Assembly (NCBI GenBank): GCA_961205875.1
Contig: OY540815.1
Coordinates: forward strand, 7,998,001-8,062,000
Length of the DNA stretch: 64,000 nucleotides
Reading direction: 5' to 3'
DNA from: Sialis fuliginosa
Lineage: Eukaryota > Arthropoda > Insecta > Megaloptera > Sialidae
Shown here: positions 1-12,440 of the stretch, piece after piece
Layout: every line of letters starts with the position of its first letter
Position numbering within the stretch: the first letter of the stretch is position 1
Translations under genes and position numbers: made by a program
Notes under the pieces: model-generated
Seen by the model: only the letters and a program-made list of their open reading frames with translations
The model's database searches: none
What the model was told of the DNA's origin: nothing

Positions 1-204
1 CATTGCGTCATTGAAATTAACGTAGGGATGTAAACAGTAATTACCGTGCAGTGCGTGGGGAGGAATCCACGCACACACAATTAATGTGCGGCAAAAAATA
101 TTACCGGAATGGTGGCAAGAAGTTAGACGAGATTTTGACTGGATTTACCTAAAGTATTTGATTTATTTTGTGCTTAAGCATGCTTTATATCTTCTGTGAT
201 ATAC

Positions 205-345
205 AGGATGATTTACAACAAATGTAAAAAAAAAACAGTAAATCGAGGATAGTTTTTATGTAAATATCTGGAGAACCCATTAAAATTAATTTACGAAATT
301 TGATAATCGGTTTAATATTAAAGAGTGTTATAATTATTCAGCACA
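205..345 (+). repeat. Fragment of dispersed repeat family I
   Basis: This stretch shares a degenerate block with the element at 7,857-8,523: a run like TAAATATCTGGAGAACCCATT followed about 20 bases later by GAAATTTGATAATCGGTTTA. The match is partial, so it is an old, truncated copy. No ends or target duplication are visible. The first 200 bases of the window and the following 350 bases show no coding potential. Confidence 0.5.
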
Positions 346-854
346 AAGGTGTGTAGGGTAAATAATAAAAAAAAAATATACAAAAGAAAAATTAAAGGGG
401 CAGGTAACCTCATACACCCCTGGGTGAAATAATTATTGATTACTAATGAAAATCGATAACACTTATTAGAAGATACTATATCGATTATCAAATTTTATAA
501 CTGTATCACAATGTTGTTAATAATCAACAATAGTTTTGCCAAAATTTTTTTTATTGAAAAATAAATATTGATAAACAATTAAGTTATTATTATATAAAAA
601 AAAGCGTCGCCGTCGTTGATAAATAGTATAATAATAAAATTTTAGCATGACCGGAAACTTTTTTGAAATTTTGAAAATTACAAAAATGGCAAGCTGTAGA
701 AAAAAAATCTATTTTTGACCAAAAAAAAACACTTGCATCATTTGTTATTAACAAATGGATAAAACATATCAAAAAATCATACAACCGTACGGAAAAAAAT
801 GTTATAAACTATGCTCTGTCCAATTTTGAAGAGAATCGGACAAATAGATTTTTT

Positions 855-970
855 AAGCAATCAGTCTTCGTCCGTATACCAAATTTCATCTTAATAGGCT
901 TAAAATTTTTGAGGACGGACATGGCGAAACTATAAGGTTTCCTAGTGTTCTACGGAAACGTAAAAAGCTA
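855..970 (+). repeat. Truncated 3' end of family J repeat
   Basis: It matches the 3' part of the fuller copy at 55,647-56,152, including the blocks CCAAATTTCATCTTAAT, GAGGACGGACATGGCGAAAC and a terminal CTACGGAAACGTAAAAAG. The 5' part with the TAGGTTTCCGTAG start is missing. It is non-coding. The sequence on to 1,227 is AT-rich and unassigned. Confidence 0.7.
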
Positions 971-1227
971 CAAAATTATTCAATTAAAAAAAATTAATTT
1001 TTTGAAATTTCGAGCTTATGCAGGTCCCTTAAAATAACATCCTCGATCCACTGTTACAGTTTTTTTTCAATTCTGTATAAATTATTTTAGTCTCTGGGTG
1101 TTCCCATTGCCATTTTGAAATTAGGGGAATTTAACTTCCACTTAATAAGGGTTGTTATAACACATTGTTCATTCTTGTTCAAATTTGGGCCTCCTTCATT
1201 TTTAAAAAGTTTCACTTATATAGATAA

Positions 1228-2056
1228 CTAGCTGGGCCCACGCGGCTTCGCTCGCGTAGACTACGGAATTATTGTTTAGGATTTTTGAAAAATATAGTTT
1301 AATTAATTAAGTACAAACACGATTAGTTATTATTGTAATAATAATTTATCAATACCTAAATTACCTAACAAAAACGAATCAGAAGAAAAAAGTATAAATA
1401 ATTTGTGTTCTGTTTAAATTTAAATGTTAATTATTGAAAACAAAATTAACTCAAACGTCAGCCGAGGGACTCCGAATATCTACCGAACGTAAGCGAATCC
1501 AGTCTGATGTACATCGCTTCGATGCGGCACGACACCATACATTTAAAATGTTACCTTTATAAATATATTTTAAGATATTTTCTAAACTATACGACCAAAT
1601 TGGATGCTGTAAATGGCAAACTATATCTACATTAAGTACTTATGACGATGAAATCATTTATTTCGATAAGGATTAATGTTTTGCAGGTCATAAGTCCATG
1701 TAAACAAAACCCAAATATTTTATGTTTTTTTTGTAACATAAAAGCAGTCATTGTGGCTTAAATATAAAAGTTAGACATATCGTGTCGCTGACTTAATTGT
1801 AGAACTTTTGATTCTACACAATTCTTTAATACATTATTTTGTTCTATATTGAACGGTTTAGGCAGCGTATTACAAAACAGCGCGCCGACGGCAAAATTTT
1901 TTCCGACTTGATTTACTATTATCGTCACTGCTTTGTTGTTATGTTACCTAACGTAAAAAAATATAGCCTATAACCTGGCCAGAGAACGTACCTATGAATT
2001 AAAAAAAAAAACTCGTAAATCGGATAAGTGGTTCTCGAGTGATAAGGCAACTAACG

Positions 2057-2090
<34 letters not shown>

Positions 2091-2120
2091 GAGACGTTGA
2101 GCTTTATATATATTAAGGAT
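1228..2120 (+). mobile_element. Family A dispersed repeat, near full length
   Basis: It begins CTAGCTGGGCCCACGCGGCTT, carries the block GGCAGCGTATTACAAAACAG followed by GCGCGCCGACGGCAAAA, and ends with a GACA microsatellite (about 2,058-2,090) then GACGTTGAGC and TATATATATTAAGGAT. An almost equally complete copy lies inverted at 49,675-50,561, and six fragments occur elsewhere in the window. It has no ORF of note. The layout of a fixed 5' start, a short-repeat tract and a fixed AT-rich end resembles the 3' UTR-derived, non-autonomous copies of RTE-like LINEs seen in many arthropods. That class assignment is inference from layout; the family itself is clear from the copies. Confidence 0.8.
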
Positions 2121-3834
2121 TATGTATTTGAATAACATGTGTTATTTGAATTAATAACATAGGTACATCACCAGCATACATATTAATACACAGAAGTGAT
2201 AATAGATGATAATAATTACAAACTATACATAATATATATAATGCATAAATCACACTCTAAGAACACAAAGTGTAATTATAATATATGCGTACCTGTATCC
2301 AAGAGGACTGATTATTACATAAATTCCCAATCGGGAAAACTGTTCCCATATAATAAAGGTTACTGTTCGCAGAATCTATTCGAATTTCAATACCGGATTT
2401 TGAACTTTGAACCATAATCGATTGTGGCTAAATATAATCCACTCATTAAATACATCACTATAAAGCTGATGTGCTATGTTAATAAAATGATGGAAGCAGT
2501 TTCAGCTCTCTGTGGTATTATTTTTTTGATTATGGATTTACTATGAGTTTTTTTTTAATAATTACCAAATGAAATGAAATATCGTAGGCAGCTTTGAAAT
2601 ATGAGCTTGGAAATAACAATTTTATTCTCACATATTTTTTTGTTTTGTATGGTATTTTTTACTAGAAATATACATATAGAAACCGATAAATTATTGTCAA
2701 AGAAATAATTAAATGTTAAAATAAAAATTGCACAGGTCAACATAATTTTTTTAGAGATCTGAATAAGTGATTCTGAATATGTTGTCCAAATTACTCCATT
2801 ATATTTGGAGATATATTAACCTAACAGTGCCAAAAATATAATGTTGGTCAGTTTTAGTTTATTGCCATTTTTAACACTTTCAGGCTAAGATATCTAAAAT
2901 ATTTGACGTAATTGAGCAATTTCGGAAACGAATTTAGTTTGATTAATAAAAATAATTTTATTTAAAATTTATAATAAAAAATAAAATAATCAATATTCTT
3001 TTAAATTTAAAATCTAAAATTATTACCCAACTGCAAAACATCCAGAATAAAAAATGATGCTTTAATTAATAATCATTTAAACAATTACATATATAAATAT
3101 TTACATATAACATACATATTTAATGTATTCGTAGTTGTGCATACATGAAATACAGATCAAACATATTAGATATCTACTATACCGACAAGGGATATTAATA
3201 ATACATATGTTTTGAACAGGTGTAAAAGATGATGTCATTCTAATTAAACAAGATTTATTTTAATTACGCTTTTAGTTTGTTTCCATATAATACCTAATTA
3301 ACGAGCGGTTCCAACAAATTAATTAATAAACAGCACTGAGAATATTTACGTTTGATATTTCTCAATATTCTATTAATAATATACATATGTAGCTATTGAT
3401 GTTTAAAATCAATATTAAAATTGTAAAAATAGACAGCTTCCAAACATTTTAAGACCACAGCACATAAAATTTTTTTCTACAAAAATAATAAGCAAAATTC
3501 TTTAAAGAAATTTGATTCCGCGATTTATTTTTCGCAAATTGATTCAAGTGAATTTCTGTCTAAAAAAATGTTTCAATTTTTATTTATATGTAATCTTAAC
3601 ACGTTGAGGGTCGTTGTTTATATGCTAAATTATTCCAGGGGTGAGGAAATTTTCTGTATCTAGACAGTGTTGTCCAACTCATGTATGAACATGGGCCACA
3701 AAAATGAATTAATCAAATTTGTTGCTTGCAGCATCCCCCCCCCCTAACCATCGTAAATATAATATTTAATTTCATTATATTACATATTCAATCAAATCAA
3801 GAATATAATAATGTATTCTGTAACCAATTATAAC
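2121..3834. other. AT-rich stretch without identifiable feature
   Basis: I see no gene and no repeat with a second copy here. ORFs are short and of low complexity. An ORF at 2,196-2,417 directly follows the family A end, but it begins at a GTG and looks like no known family. A short C-run lies near 3,735. Confidence 0.5.
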
Positions 3835-4077
3835 TAGAGATTGGAAAAATAGTTGTTATTTTCAATGAAATAGTTACTAGTTGAATTTTTTTTCGGAAAA
3901 TAGTTGGTTAATAGTTTTTTTACGATTTAATAATAATTAGTGCAAACGAAGCAGCAAATAGTTGATTTCAAATTGTGTTCAATCAAACCAGTTTTCTGAA
4001 AACGGTGTAGATATGTAATAAAAATTACAATAAATGCATTTTTCGCAATAGTTGAAAAACTATTTTTCCAGTCTCTA
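3835..4077. mobile_element. hAT-type MITE with perfect 8-bp target duplication
   Basis: The terminal inverted repeats are TAGAGATTGGAAAAATAGTT on the left and AACTATTTTTCCAGTCTCTA on the right. The element is flanked by an exact 8-bp direct repeat, ATTATAAC (3,827-3,834 and 4,078-4,085). An 8-bp duplication with a TAGAGA-type end is the signature of hAT transposons. At 243 bp it cannot encode a transposase, so it is non-autonomous. The unmutated duplication suggests a fairly young insertion. Confidence 0.9.
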
Positions 4078-4085
4078 ATTATAAC

Positions 4086-4737
4086 TCATATTTTAATTTT
4101 TAGTATCGTATATACTTTAAAAAAAGTTGTAAATTCAATATATACATCAAAATAAATTAAAAGGGTGTGCATTTTATAGTCAAATGACTTTTCTATTTTT
4201 ATGTTATAGTAATGAAGAGAAATATCACCATTTAAAAAAATGTTTCATGCCGTCATAACAACCACCCAGTCTTTAATTTCAACTAATCCTATATTCTAAT
4301 GGTGATTTTCCAACGTCGTTATAACAAATCAAATGTTCATTTCTTATTAAAACGTACACTTCGTTATAATATCAGTAAACTATCTAGTTTATAAAGTAAC
4401 ATTAGATTCCCATTTGGCCGTGACATTTAGAGAGTAGTGCCCTTAAAACTACCTTCCGAGTATAAATTCCCATTAAACGGATGGCCACAGAATATCCTAG
4501 AATTGTATAAATTGAATTATTTATTGTTTTTCCTTATATGGGGATATACTGCGTACACCCTGCGTTAATACACACAAGTTGTACCTATATTATTACAGAG
4601 ATAGAAATTATTTTATATTTAATTTATTCTCATCCAAAAATAAATTTGTGTTACCGATAACAAATTATATTGAATTATCACTGAAATACTTTGAGATTGG
4701 GGGAGGGGGAGCTGCGGTGATATACTTTTATAAAAAT
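4086..4737. other. AT-rich stretch, nothing identified
   Basis: There is no coding signal and no inverted repeat of note. It contains a G-rich patch (GGGGGAGGGGGAG near 4,700) immediately before the family A copy. Confidence 0.4.
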
Positions 4738-5461
4738 ACTAGCTGTGCTCGCGTGGCTTCGCTCGCGAGGACTACGGAATTATTGTTTAGGATTTTTGAA
4801 AAATATAGTTGAATTAAGTACAAACACGATTAGTTATTATTGTAATATAATAAAAAAAAAATCAACAATTAAAAATCTGAATACCGGCCGAGCGCATGAA
4901 AATCGTTCTCTCTGCCCCGTTGCGAAGCAGCACTTTTAATAATATTTTACCATATATAACTTATTTAAAGTTATTTCCTAAAATAACCAAATTGGATACT
5001 GTAAAGGGCAAATTATATCTACTTAAATTTTTTTCGGTAAAGTGTTTTACAGGTCATAAGTCCACGTAAACACAACCCAAACATTTTTAATTTTCTTTGT
5101 AACATAAAAGCATTCATAGGGGCTTAAATGTAAAAGTTAGATATATGGTATCGCGGAATTTATTTTAGATCTTTTGACTCTACACAATTCTTTACTACAT
5201 TATTTTATTCAATATTTAACTGTTTAGGCAGCGTATTACAAAAGAACGCGCTGGCAGCAAAAAGTTTTTCCCGACTTGACATGATTTATTATTATCGTCA
5301 CTGCTTATTCCTTATGTTATCTAACGTAACAAAATATATCCTATCACCTGGCCAGAGAATTAAAAATACACGTAAATCGGATAAGTGGTTCTCGAGTTAT
5401 TAGCGCATTAACGGACAGACAGACAAACAGAGAGACGTTGAGCTTTATATATATTAAGGAT
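4738..5461 (+). mobile_element. Family A repeat, internally deleted
   Basis: It starts AGCTGTGCTCGCGTGGCTT and ends GACGTTGAGC then TATATATATTAAGGA, in the same order as 1,228-2,120. It is about 170 bp shorter because of internal deletions, and its GACA tract is short. It is non-coding. Confidence 0.78.
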
Positions 5462-5929
5462 GATCTTACTTTTAATATTATTGTAAAATGGTATTTTAAA
5501 TATGCATATTGGATATCCCAAAAATTACAAAAAAGTTTTATTCAGGAAAAAAATGACAACAAAGCAAAGATGTCATTGATGATATCTGCATGACATCCAA
5601 GTTTTCTAAGTAGAACATGAACTGAAATTGAAAATCTGTTCGGTATTTCCATGACGCGTTCAATGTTGGTGATCAGCGTCGGGTGGAAATATTTCAGGAT
5701 ATGAAATCTCATGTAAACGGAAAGAATAGTGGTATTCTCAATACTCGTTTAATGTGATTTATTTTGTTGTTGAACACATATAACATATACGAATCACATG
5801 ACGTTTTGATTAACAAAACATAGAAGAAATATAGGTACATAAATCTGTATGCTTTAATGTGTATGCAATGATTTCTTTGTATCTCTACGTCTTTTTAGCC
5901 AGCTAGTTTTAAATAAAATTGCCTTTCTA
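5462..5929. other. Unassigned sequence
   Basis: This is a moderately AT-rich stretch. A patch at about 5,570-5,720 is less AT-biased, but I see no usable reading frame or repeat partner there. Confidence 0.35.
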
Positions 5930-6050
5930 TCTGTTTGGATCTCGGCTCCTGGGTGTAAACCGCGTCGGTTTGGTCGTGTTATCGGTCAACGTTTTGTCAC
6001 ACATTGCAGTGGACGTTTTCATGGCTCTTCTAAAACTATATAGAGACGAG
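5930..6050 (-). repeat. GTCAACGTTTTGTC repeat, possible Penelope-type fragment
   Basis: Read on the minus strand it aligns with 17,664-17,750 over about 85 bases. Shared blocks are AACGTCCACTGCAAT (AACGTCC to GACGTCC), ACAAAACGTTGACC and TTTACACCCAGGAGCC. Repeats that pair a GCAATGGACGTC block with CGAAACGTT are common in arthropod genomes and often belong to Penelope-like retroelement termini. That assignment is inference. It is GC-richer than its surroundings. Confidence 0.5.
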
Positions 6051-6311
6051 CTAGTGCAGTGGTTTAAATACTGGTTTTAGCAGCGTTCAGATTGCTATCT
6101 GTTTTTTCCGATTTGAAACTATTGAACCGATTTTCATTGGACTTTTACAGTTAGTTTAAAACTCTAGAATTCGTTTAAATTATATGTAAATTTAATTTGG
6201 GCAATTTAAAATTGGTATTTAATACAAATATATAAAAAGGAAATTAAAAATCAAATAAAATCAATTGATATTAAATAATTATGGCAGGTACGTATTAAGA
6301 ATGATTTATAA

Positions 6312-6600
6312 TCTGTCTGTCCGTTAGGACGCTTATTTTTTTTAATTCATAGATATGTTCTTTGCTCAGATTTAACTATATTTAAGTTAGGTAACATAAA
6401 GAATACTCAGTGACGAAAAATGGTTTGCCGCCAGCGTGCACTTTTGCAATACGCTGCTTAAACCGTTATTTATTGAACAATATAATGTAGTAAAGAACTG
6501 TGTAGAATAAAAAATATAAAATAATTCAACTATATTTTTCAAAAAACCTAAACAATAATTCTGTAGTTTACGCGAGTGAAGCCGCGGGCACAGCAAGTAT
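6312..6600 (-). mobile_element. Family A repeat, deleted copy in reverse
   Basis: In reverse complement it runs from AGCTGTGCCCGCGGCTTC through GGATTTTTTGAAAAATATAG, the GCGTATTGCAAAAGTGC block and a final GGACAGACAGATTATAAATC. Large internal parts are missing compared with 49,675-50,561. It has no coding capacity. Confidence 0.7.
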
Positions 6601-7142
6601 TATTATAAATAACAAAATTATTTTATTACGAAGAAAAACGCACACGAACATAGTATAATATATAATCTTAATGAGGTATTTTAACTGACAAATAATACAT
6701 TATTAAATATTTTATAGCTATGATAATCGTAATTAAGTTACTATAAATCACAATATAACATACATTGCATCACCGCTATTTTAAACAGTATTCAACACCC
6801 AATTAAATTTTTCGGCAATCAAAACACACCTTAATCCTACCCTGCATTGCATATAATATTGATCATGAATAAACGCCCCCTCAATGCAGTTCTGTAGCGC
6901 CATTTAGATGCCATTTGATTATGGAAATTTATAGGCCAGTCAAGTGTTAACTGTTAGCTTATACGATACGGTATACGTACACAAATCTACACCAGAACTT
7001 ATGTACTGGTTTCGTATACTAACGGTCGACAGAAAGAATTCTATAAAACTATCAATTAAACAACAATATATATTATATGAATAAGTATACATTATCTAAA
7101 AATAATTAATAGATATTATAAATATAATTAATTAAATATCTA
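6601..7142. other. AT-rich stretch, nothing identified
   Basis: No coding signal or repeat partner seen. Confidence 0.4.
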
Positions 7143-7686
7143 AGGTACTGGCACCAGTCTTGGATATGACCCCAGTAATGAGTATATTTTAATTAAATGT
7201 ACTGAATTAGAAATATTTGTTGATATTTGATTACTACCATTTCTGAATATTAATCTATATACAATTAACTGTCTTACAGCGTGATTTTATAACAATCAGC
7301 CAATAGGTGTCAAAATGGTGAACTTTTAAACTAACTATTAGTATAATTTATTTATAAATTATTATATTATTATAGCGACTGTTTCACATTGTTTCAAATT
7401 TGGCGATTCTTTCTTTTATGTATATCTTTTGTGTCGTAGTTCTTATCATTTTGTTATTATTAGCAAGTGTCCATCACTGCGTGCTCTTTACTGGTTTTAC
7501 TTTATCCATTACTGAAGAAAAAAACAAACAAAATAAAAGGCTATAATTTAAAAAACAAACTATATTTGCGGACTTTGGTAATTAAATTGATTAAATAAAG
7601 AGTTACTTGTTTTATTAGTTTATTAGTAACAATCACAAAAACAGTAAGTCTTGCTCTTATAGCGGCCATAACTGATGCCAGTACCT
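7143..7686 (+). mobile_element. Family B TA-target MITE, intact copy
   Basis: The terminal inverted repeats are AGGTACTGGCACCAGTC and, at the other end, GACT-like ACTGATGCCAGTACCT. The element is flanked by TA on both sides (7,141-7,142 and 7,687-7,688). A TA duplication is the mark of Tc1/mariner-like transposition. At 544 bp it has no ORF, so it is a MITE. Three other copies lie at 25,215 (half), 32,018-33,091 (split by another element) and 40,889-41,370 (reverse orientation). Confidence 0.87.
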
Positions 7687-7856
7687 TATTTATATACTTA
7701 TATAATTGTGTTCTATGAAATAAGTATTTTCTACTTTTATAACGTTAGACTAGTACTTTTGGACCCATGCTACAAATCACACATAAGGAATCATTTTTTT
7801 TAAATTAGTATCTTACTAGAGTATTTGACGAAATAAAAAAAATACATATACAAGAT

Positions 7857-8523
7857 GAGTCAAATCAGGTGAATATTTCAAGCAAAAAAAATCCGGATTT
7901 TTTTCGTGAGGGAGCTACAGCCCCTCGAAGATTTTACCCAAAATCGATTTTTATTTAATATCTTGAGTACCCATTGTGATAAGTGTTATGAAATTTGATA
8001 AGTTGGTTTAGTATTATTATTTAGACCAGAGTTGTATGGGGCCAGTGAGCCCATTAATTTTTATCTAGTATTTTTTTGTTCTTTAATTTTTTCCTGAGTT
8101 ATATAAGATTATAAGACACAAAATACACAAAAATCATACTTTATTGGCATAGAGAATTATCGATGCAAAAGAAAGCATGCAGAATTTAACTTAATACGAA
8201 TGTTTCAAATTACACAAAATAAATTTATATTCCTGTTCTATGATTAAAAGTAAGAAAAAAAGTTCATGTAAATATACCTTTTTATACGTATCCTCTTAGA
8301 CTTATAACCATTTTTATTACTGTTACACGTACTTTACTAACTTAAATAAATAGGGATACCTACTAAAAATGGTTATTTGTTTATAACGATGAATTTCTCG
8401 AGGTATTTACATGAACTTTTTTTCTTACTTTTAATCATAGAACAAGGAAAGTTTTTTGCTTGAAATATTTTTTTCAATTTACTGTTCAAGTTTGGGACAA
8501 CAGTGCTGAATCAACCTGTATAA
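7857..8523. mobile_element. Family I inverted-repeat element with internal hairpin
   Basis: The outer arms are GAATATTTCAAGCAAAAAA near 7,870 and TTTTTTGCTTGAAATATT near 8,455. Inside it, 8,232-8,312 and 8,365-8,452 are inverted copies of each other, sharing TTCTATGATTAAAAGTAAG then AAAAAAGTTCATGTAAATA. A degenerate piece of the same family lies at 205-345. It is non-coding. The transposon class is unresolved, since no clear target duplication was seen. Confidence 0.65.
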
Positions 8524-10090
8524 TAGATACTTTTTTTTTTTTTAAATAATGTTGAAAAACGCTGAACATAATCTCTTTATTTTCAAATGAAATATTTCCT
8601 AATTAATTTACTAAAATAATTACTACAATACTTTACAATTAATTTATTCAAATTACATACCGAATTCCAGAATTATTTCAAAAGTACATACCTGAAACAA
8701 AACAAAACAATTATTAATATGTATACGCCACAATTTAAATTTATAAAAAAAAAATCAAAAACCGTATGTGAAGATTGGAATTTTAAAAACGTATACCGCT
8801 GTGTTTTAATTGTAACAGAAACCTAGAAATTTGAAAGAACTGTAAAGCATTAATAAATTATATATTATCCAGTTAAATAATAAGTACTTTGGTTAATAAA
8901 CATGCAATTAATATTGCAAATAAAAACAGATGGTACATAGCAAAAATGTGTCTGTAATGTCAACAAAATTATAAATATATATCATTAATAAACACTTTAT
9001 GTGTATAGTATACGTACTAAATTGTAGAAGAAAAATAGTTTTTAGATGTTATTTATCATTTGAATATTCATAAATTCCAAAACATTCAACTATACTTACA
9101 TATTTATTATATTAACAAGGTATGTATATCGAATTCGATTACAAATTTGTTTCTACAACATACGTTTTTTTTATATTTATTATATATTTTGAAATCGTCT
9201 TTTAAAGCTTTTTATTTTGTTACCCAACATGATGGGATTTGATGAAAATTTGTTTTCCATTTATAACAGGCGTTTCACGGCTGCCATTTTTGATTTTCCT
9301 ATGACATTTCTTGAAAACGGTCAAGTAGGTTAGCCTCTGCGAAGGAACATATTTACATATACATACATAGATACATAGGCTGCCAAATTAAAATTCTAAC
9401 CCTCTTTTTGGTTTTGCGTAGTCGAGTAAAAACACCTTTGCAAGTTTATAAAAAATATGCATTTATATACAAACGTTTATGAAAATTCCTTCAAGATAAA
9501 CAGTTTTTTTTTAAATGGATAATTATAAATAATAATACACAAATCAATAGACGATATATATGTGATATGCCTTTAGCTACATTCCTGCTTTTTTTATATA
9601 TGTATAATGTATATAATATATAGATTATTTATTTGTTATTAATTTTATCACATTTTTCTAGTGTAATAAATTTTTATTGTTGATACATAATATACTTTAA
9701 TATATTTATGTCCTCATGATATATTTACAGTAAAGATATAATGAAGTTATTTAAATAATATAAAGATATATTTACATATTCAAGTCATTATTAAAAAGTT
9801 TTTATACTTATGTATGTTTTATTTTTGAAGAGAAGTTGTTGACTTCTGAATATTTAGTTTTTTTCACTTCCGTTTAATATATTAAGACTGCTTTTTTAAT
9901 ATCAATTTTCTATATTTTTATTTAATGAGATATAATATAGTAAGATAATATCGACTTAAAATATAGACAAATATTATCTACAGAATATTGAATTGTAATA
10001 TACATAATATTGTTTTAATATACAGTGTATTCCAAGTTGATTAAGACATAGGAAATTTGACATGGGGACAATTAGAAATGTTGTAGTAAC
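8524..10090. other. Very AT-rich stretch, nothing identified
   Basis: About 1.5 kb of extremely AT-rich sequence without repeat partners or credible ORFs. The ORF at 9,060-9,242 has low-complexity AT-driven composition and is not supported. Confidence 0.5.
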
Positions 10091-10091
10091 C

Positions 10092-10677
10092 TTTGGTCAA
10101 ATTTAACGATGTGTATAAATTTTAAGCCTAAACAATTCCAAGATAAATTTTTTGTTATATGATTTTATAAAAACATGTAAGATTACCCTGTAACAGCCAG
10201 TAAGAATAAGTCAGCAAAATTTGTAATATTAAAGGGTAACTGAAAGATGTCACCTTTTGATAATGAGTAAATAACTAATCATTATTTATTTCAGAGCCTA
10301 AAATTAAATCATAGTGAATTCCCCGTTATCCCCGGGCCTCGTGAATGTCTCCAGCCTTGATCGCCCCAAGGCAACTTCATTTCCTTCAAGTAATCCTAGT
10401 CAGATGTGGAGTAGAAACTAATAAATAAACAGAACTTACTGGCTGTATTGACAAAAATGCCAAGAAATAAATTAAAAAAAAAATCAACAGTATTTTGTTT
10501 TCAACTTTAGTAAAGAATAAAATACACTAACGAAATTAAAGTAAGCATCCTAGATAAAATAATAATAATATTTTTTGGCAGATATAAATTTGAAAACAAA
10601 ATACTAATGATTATTTTATAAAATTTTGTGGCGGTATTTCAAAATGCACCAATCACACATCGTTAAATTTGACCAAA
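10092..10677. repeat. Inverted-repeat element with 22-bp perfect arms
   Basis: The 22-base inverted pair 10,092-10,113 and 10,656-10,677 is perfect; its first 20 bases are TTTGGTCAAATTTAACGATG. Further inverted pairs lie inside: GTATTTTGTTTTCAA near 10,493 against TTGAAAACAAAATAC near 10,592, and CAGCCAGTAAG near 10,195 against CTTACTGGCTG near 10,434. A GC-richer patch at about 10,318-10,395 sits within the last pair and may be a separate insertion. It is non-coding. The class is unknown. Confidence 0.6.
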
Positions 10678-10679
10678 AA

Positions 10680-11539
10680 ATATCATTAACATATTCAAAA
10701 TTAATTATAAAAGATTTTAATAATTACGTTTTTTTAAGATATTCAGTTATAACGTTCTGATATTGGAATGAACAAAAAGAAGTCATACAAAATAATTACG
10801 AAAAATTGACGGATATTTTTATCTTCATTTTACACAATTGTTCTTAACATAAACAGTGATAATTAATCATACCCAGAAATTTCAAATTGGAAGTGATTTT
10901 ACATCTTTAATATACAGTTGAAGAACGGCTAATTTTGTAAAATTGTTTTTCTAACGAAACTCAAGTTTCCGTCAAAGAAAATTAATAAGATTAATGATTT
11001 CTTGCCAAAATTTATTTACAGATTTCATGAAACTGTGTTTTATTTTCCAGTTATTATAAAACTGAATTTTAATAAAAAAATTTACAGTAAAATAGTATAT
11101 CTGATTAATATAATTATATTATGAGAATATTTAAACAAATATTAGGAGTTTTGAAAATATTACAACCAGTACGATAAATATTATAATAAATTATTAAAAC
11201 AATTAAGATGCTACGCAGATATTGTTATTATATTTTTTAAATATATAATACATTACAAATTTTTAGTATTTAATTACGGGAACCAGCGCACTATTTTAAA
11301 TGAAGTGAGAAATAGTGAAGAGCATTAAATAAACTAACTATAATAAACTATTATAGCATTTGTAAACAATACTGTGTTTTATAATATAAATATAAATTTA
11401 TAATAGTGAATATAAACTAGCGTTAATAAAATACTTTTTGTTCATTAAAGAAATTAAATGACACATGGAAAAAAAATTGCTCCTTAAAATGGCTAAATGA
11501 GTATTAGGTTGGTGAGATTTATACTAAATGAGCAATATC
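10680..11539. other. AT-rich stretch, nothing identified
   Basis: No credible ORF, RNA gene or repeat partner seen. Confidence 0.4.
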
Positions 11540-11547
11540 ATGTATTT

Positions 11548-12432
11548 TAGAGATGAAACGGATATCCGGTAACTATTCGGTATCCGGCCTTATTTTGTTA
11601 TCCGACTGAATACCAGATAGTAACGAATTATCCGGCCGGATACCGGATAATTAAAAACTACAATTTTTTATTTTAAAACTGCAAGAAAAAAATATTTGTG
11701 ACGCAAATAATACAAAATTGACTTGTGGTCCATTAATTTTAGATATAAATTTATTCAATCTGCGACAAATAGCAGTTAGCTGATTTTTCGTATACACCTT
11801 CGTTACGGTGTAAAGTATGACTATATATTCGCATACGGTATGACGCACTCTATGAGATTTGACTATTTGCACGTGGAAAAATTACAGGACAAAAATTAAA
11901 GACTAGACAATTCTCTATAAGGTGTGCAATCCGGATATATTAAAAATTCATTTTTAATCAATTTTAATCACATTTAGTAGAACTACAAACATAGCGATTT
12001 ATGAAAAATTACCATTCCTGTCCAATTTTGTGTTCAAAATCTCTACCTAAGCTTTTGCAAAGTTATTTAATGGTTCTACTAAAATAAATAAGCTTTGGAC
12101 ATATTGAGTAGAAAATGGAGATAATTGTGTTAAATTGACCTGTATATAACAATAGGCCTACGTCAAAAATTAAAAATTGGAAAAAAATTATTTAATTATA
12201 AAATGCACCCTGTTTAAAGTTTTATGTGTACTTATGTTATAAGTATGACTAAACACTAAAATTATAAAAGTTTATAGGCTACAAACATATTTTTTCATAT
12301 ATTTTTTGCTATAGAAAAACGTATATTTGGCCGCCGGATATTCGGCCGCCGGATATCCGGCCATCCGGCCTTACAGCTCGTCGGATATTCGGTATTCGGT
12401 ATCCGGCCAAAACACTATCCGTTTCATCTCTA
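11548..12432. mobile_element. hAT-type non-autonomous element, 885 bp, 8-bp duplication
   Basis: It starts TAGAGATGAAACGGATATCC and ends TATCCGTTTCATCTCTA. An exact 8-bp direct repeat, ATGTATTT, flanks it at 11,540-11,547 and 12,433-12,440. Both subterminal regions are packed with variants of CCGGATATCCGG, the kind of repeated short motif that hAT transposases bind. The interior has no transposase reading frame. The ORF at 11,651-11,872 is a chance frame. It is probably a deletion derivative moved by a transposase encoded elsewhere. Confidence 0.92.
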
Positions 12433-12440
12433 ATGTATTT

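Noticed and set aside
2058..2096. GACA microsatellite as a CRISPR-like or satellite array
   Set aside because: It is a simple tetranucleotide tract that forms a fixed part of family A; there are no spacers and no larger array.
2196..2417. 73-codon plus-strand ORF as a gene
   Set aside because: It starts at a GTG, its composition is driven by AT-rich codons, and no motif, splice site or homologue is evident.
7021..7142. Possible origin-like or matrix-attachment AT tract
   Set aside because: The whole window is AT-rich, so this tract is not distinctive.
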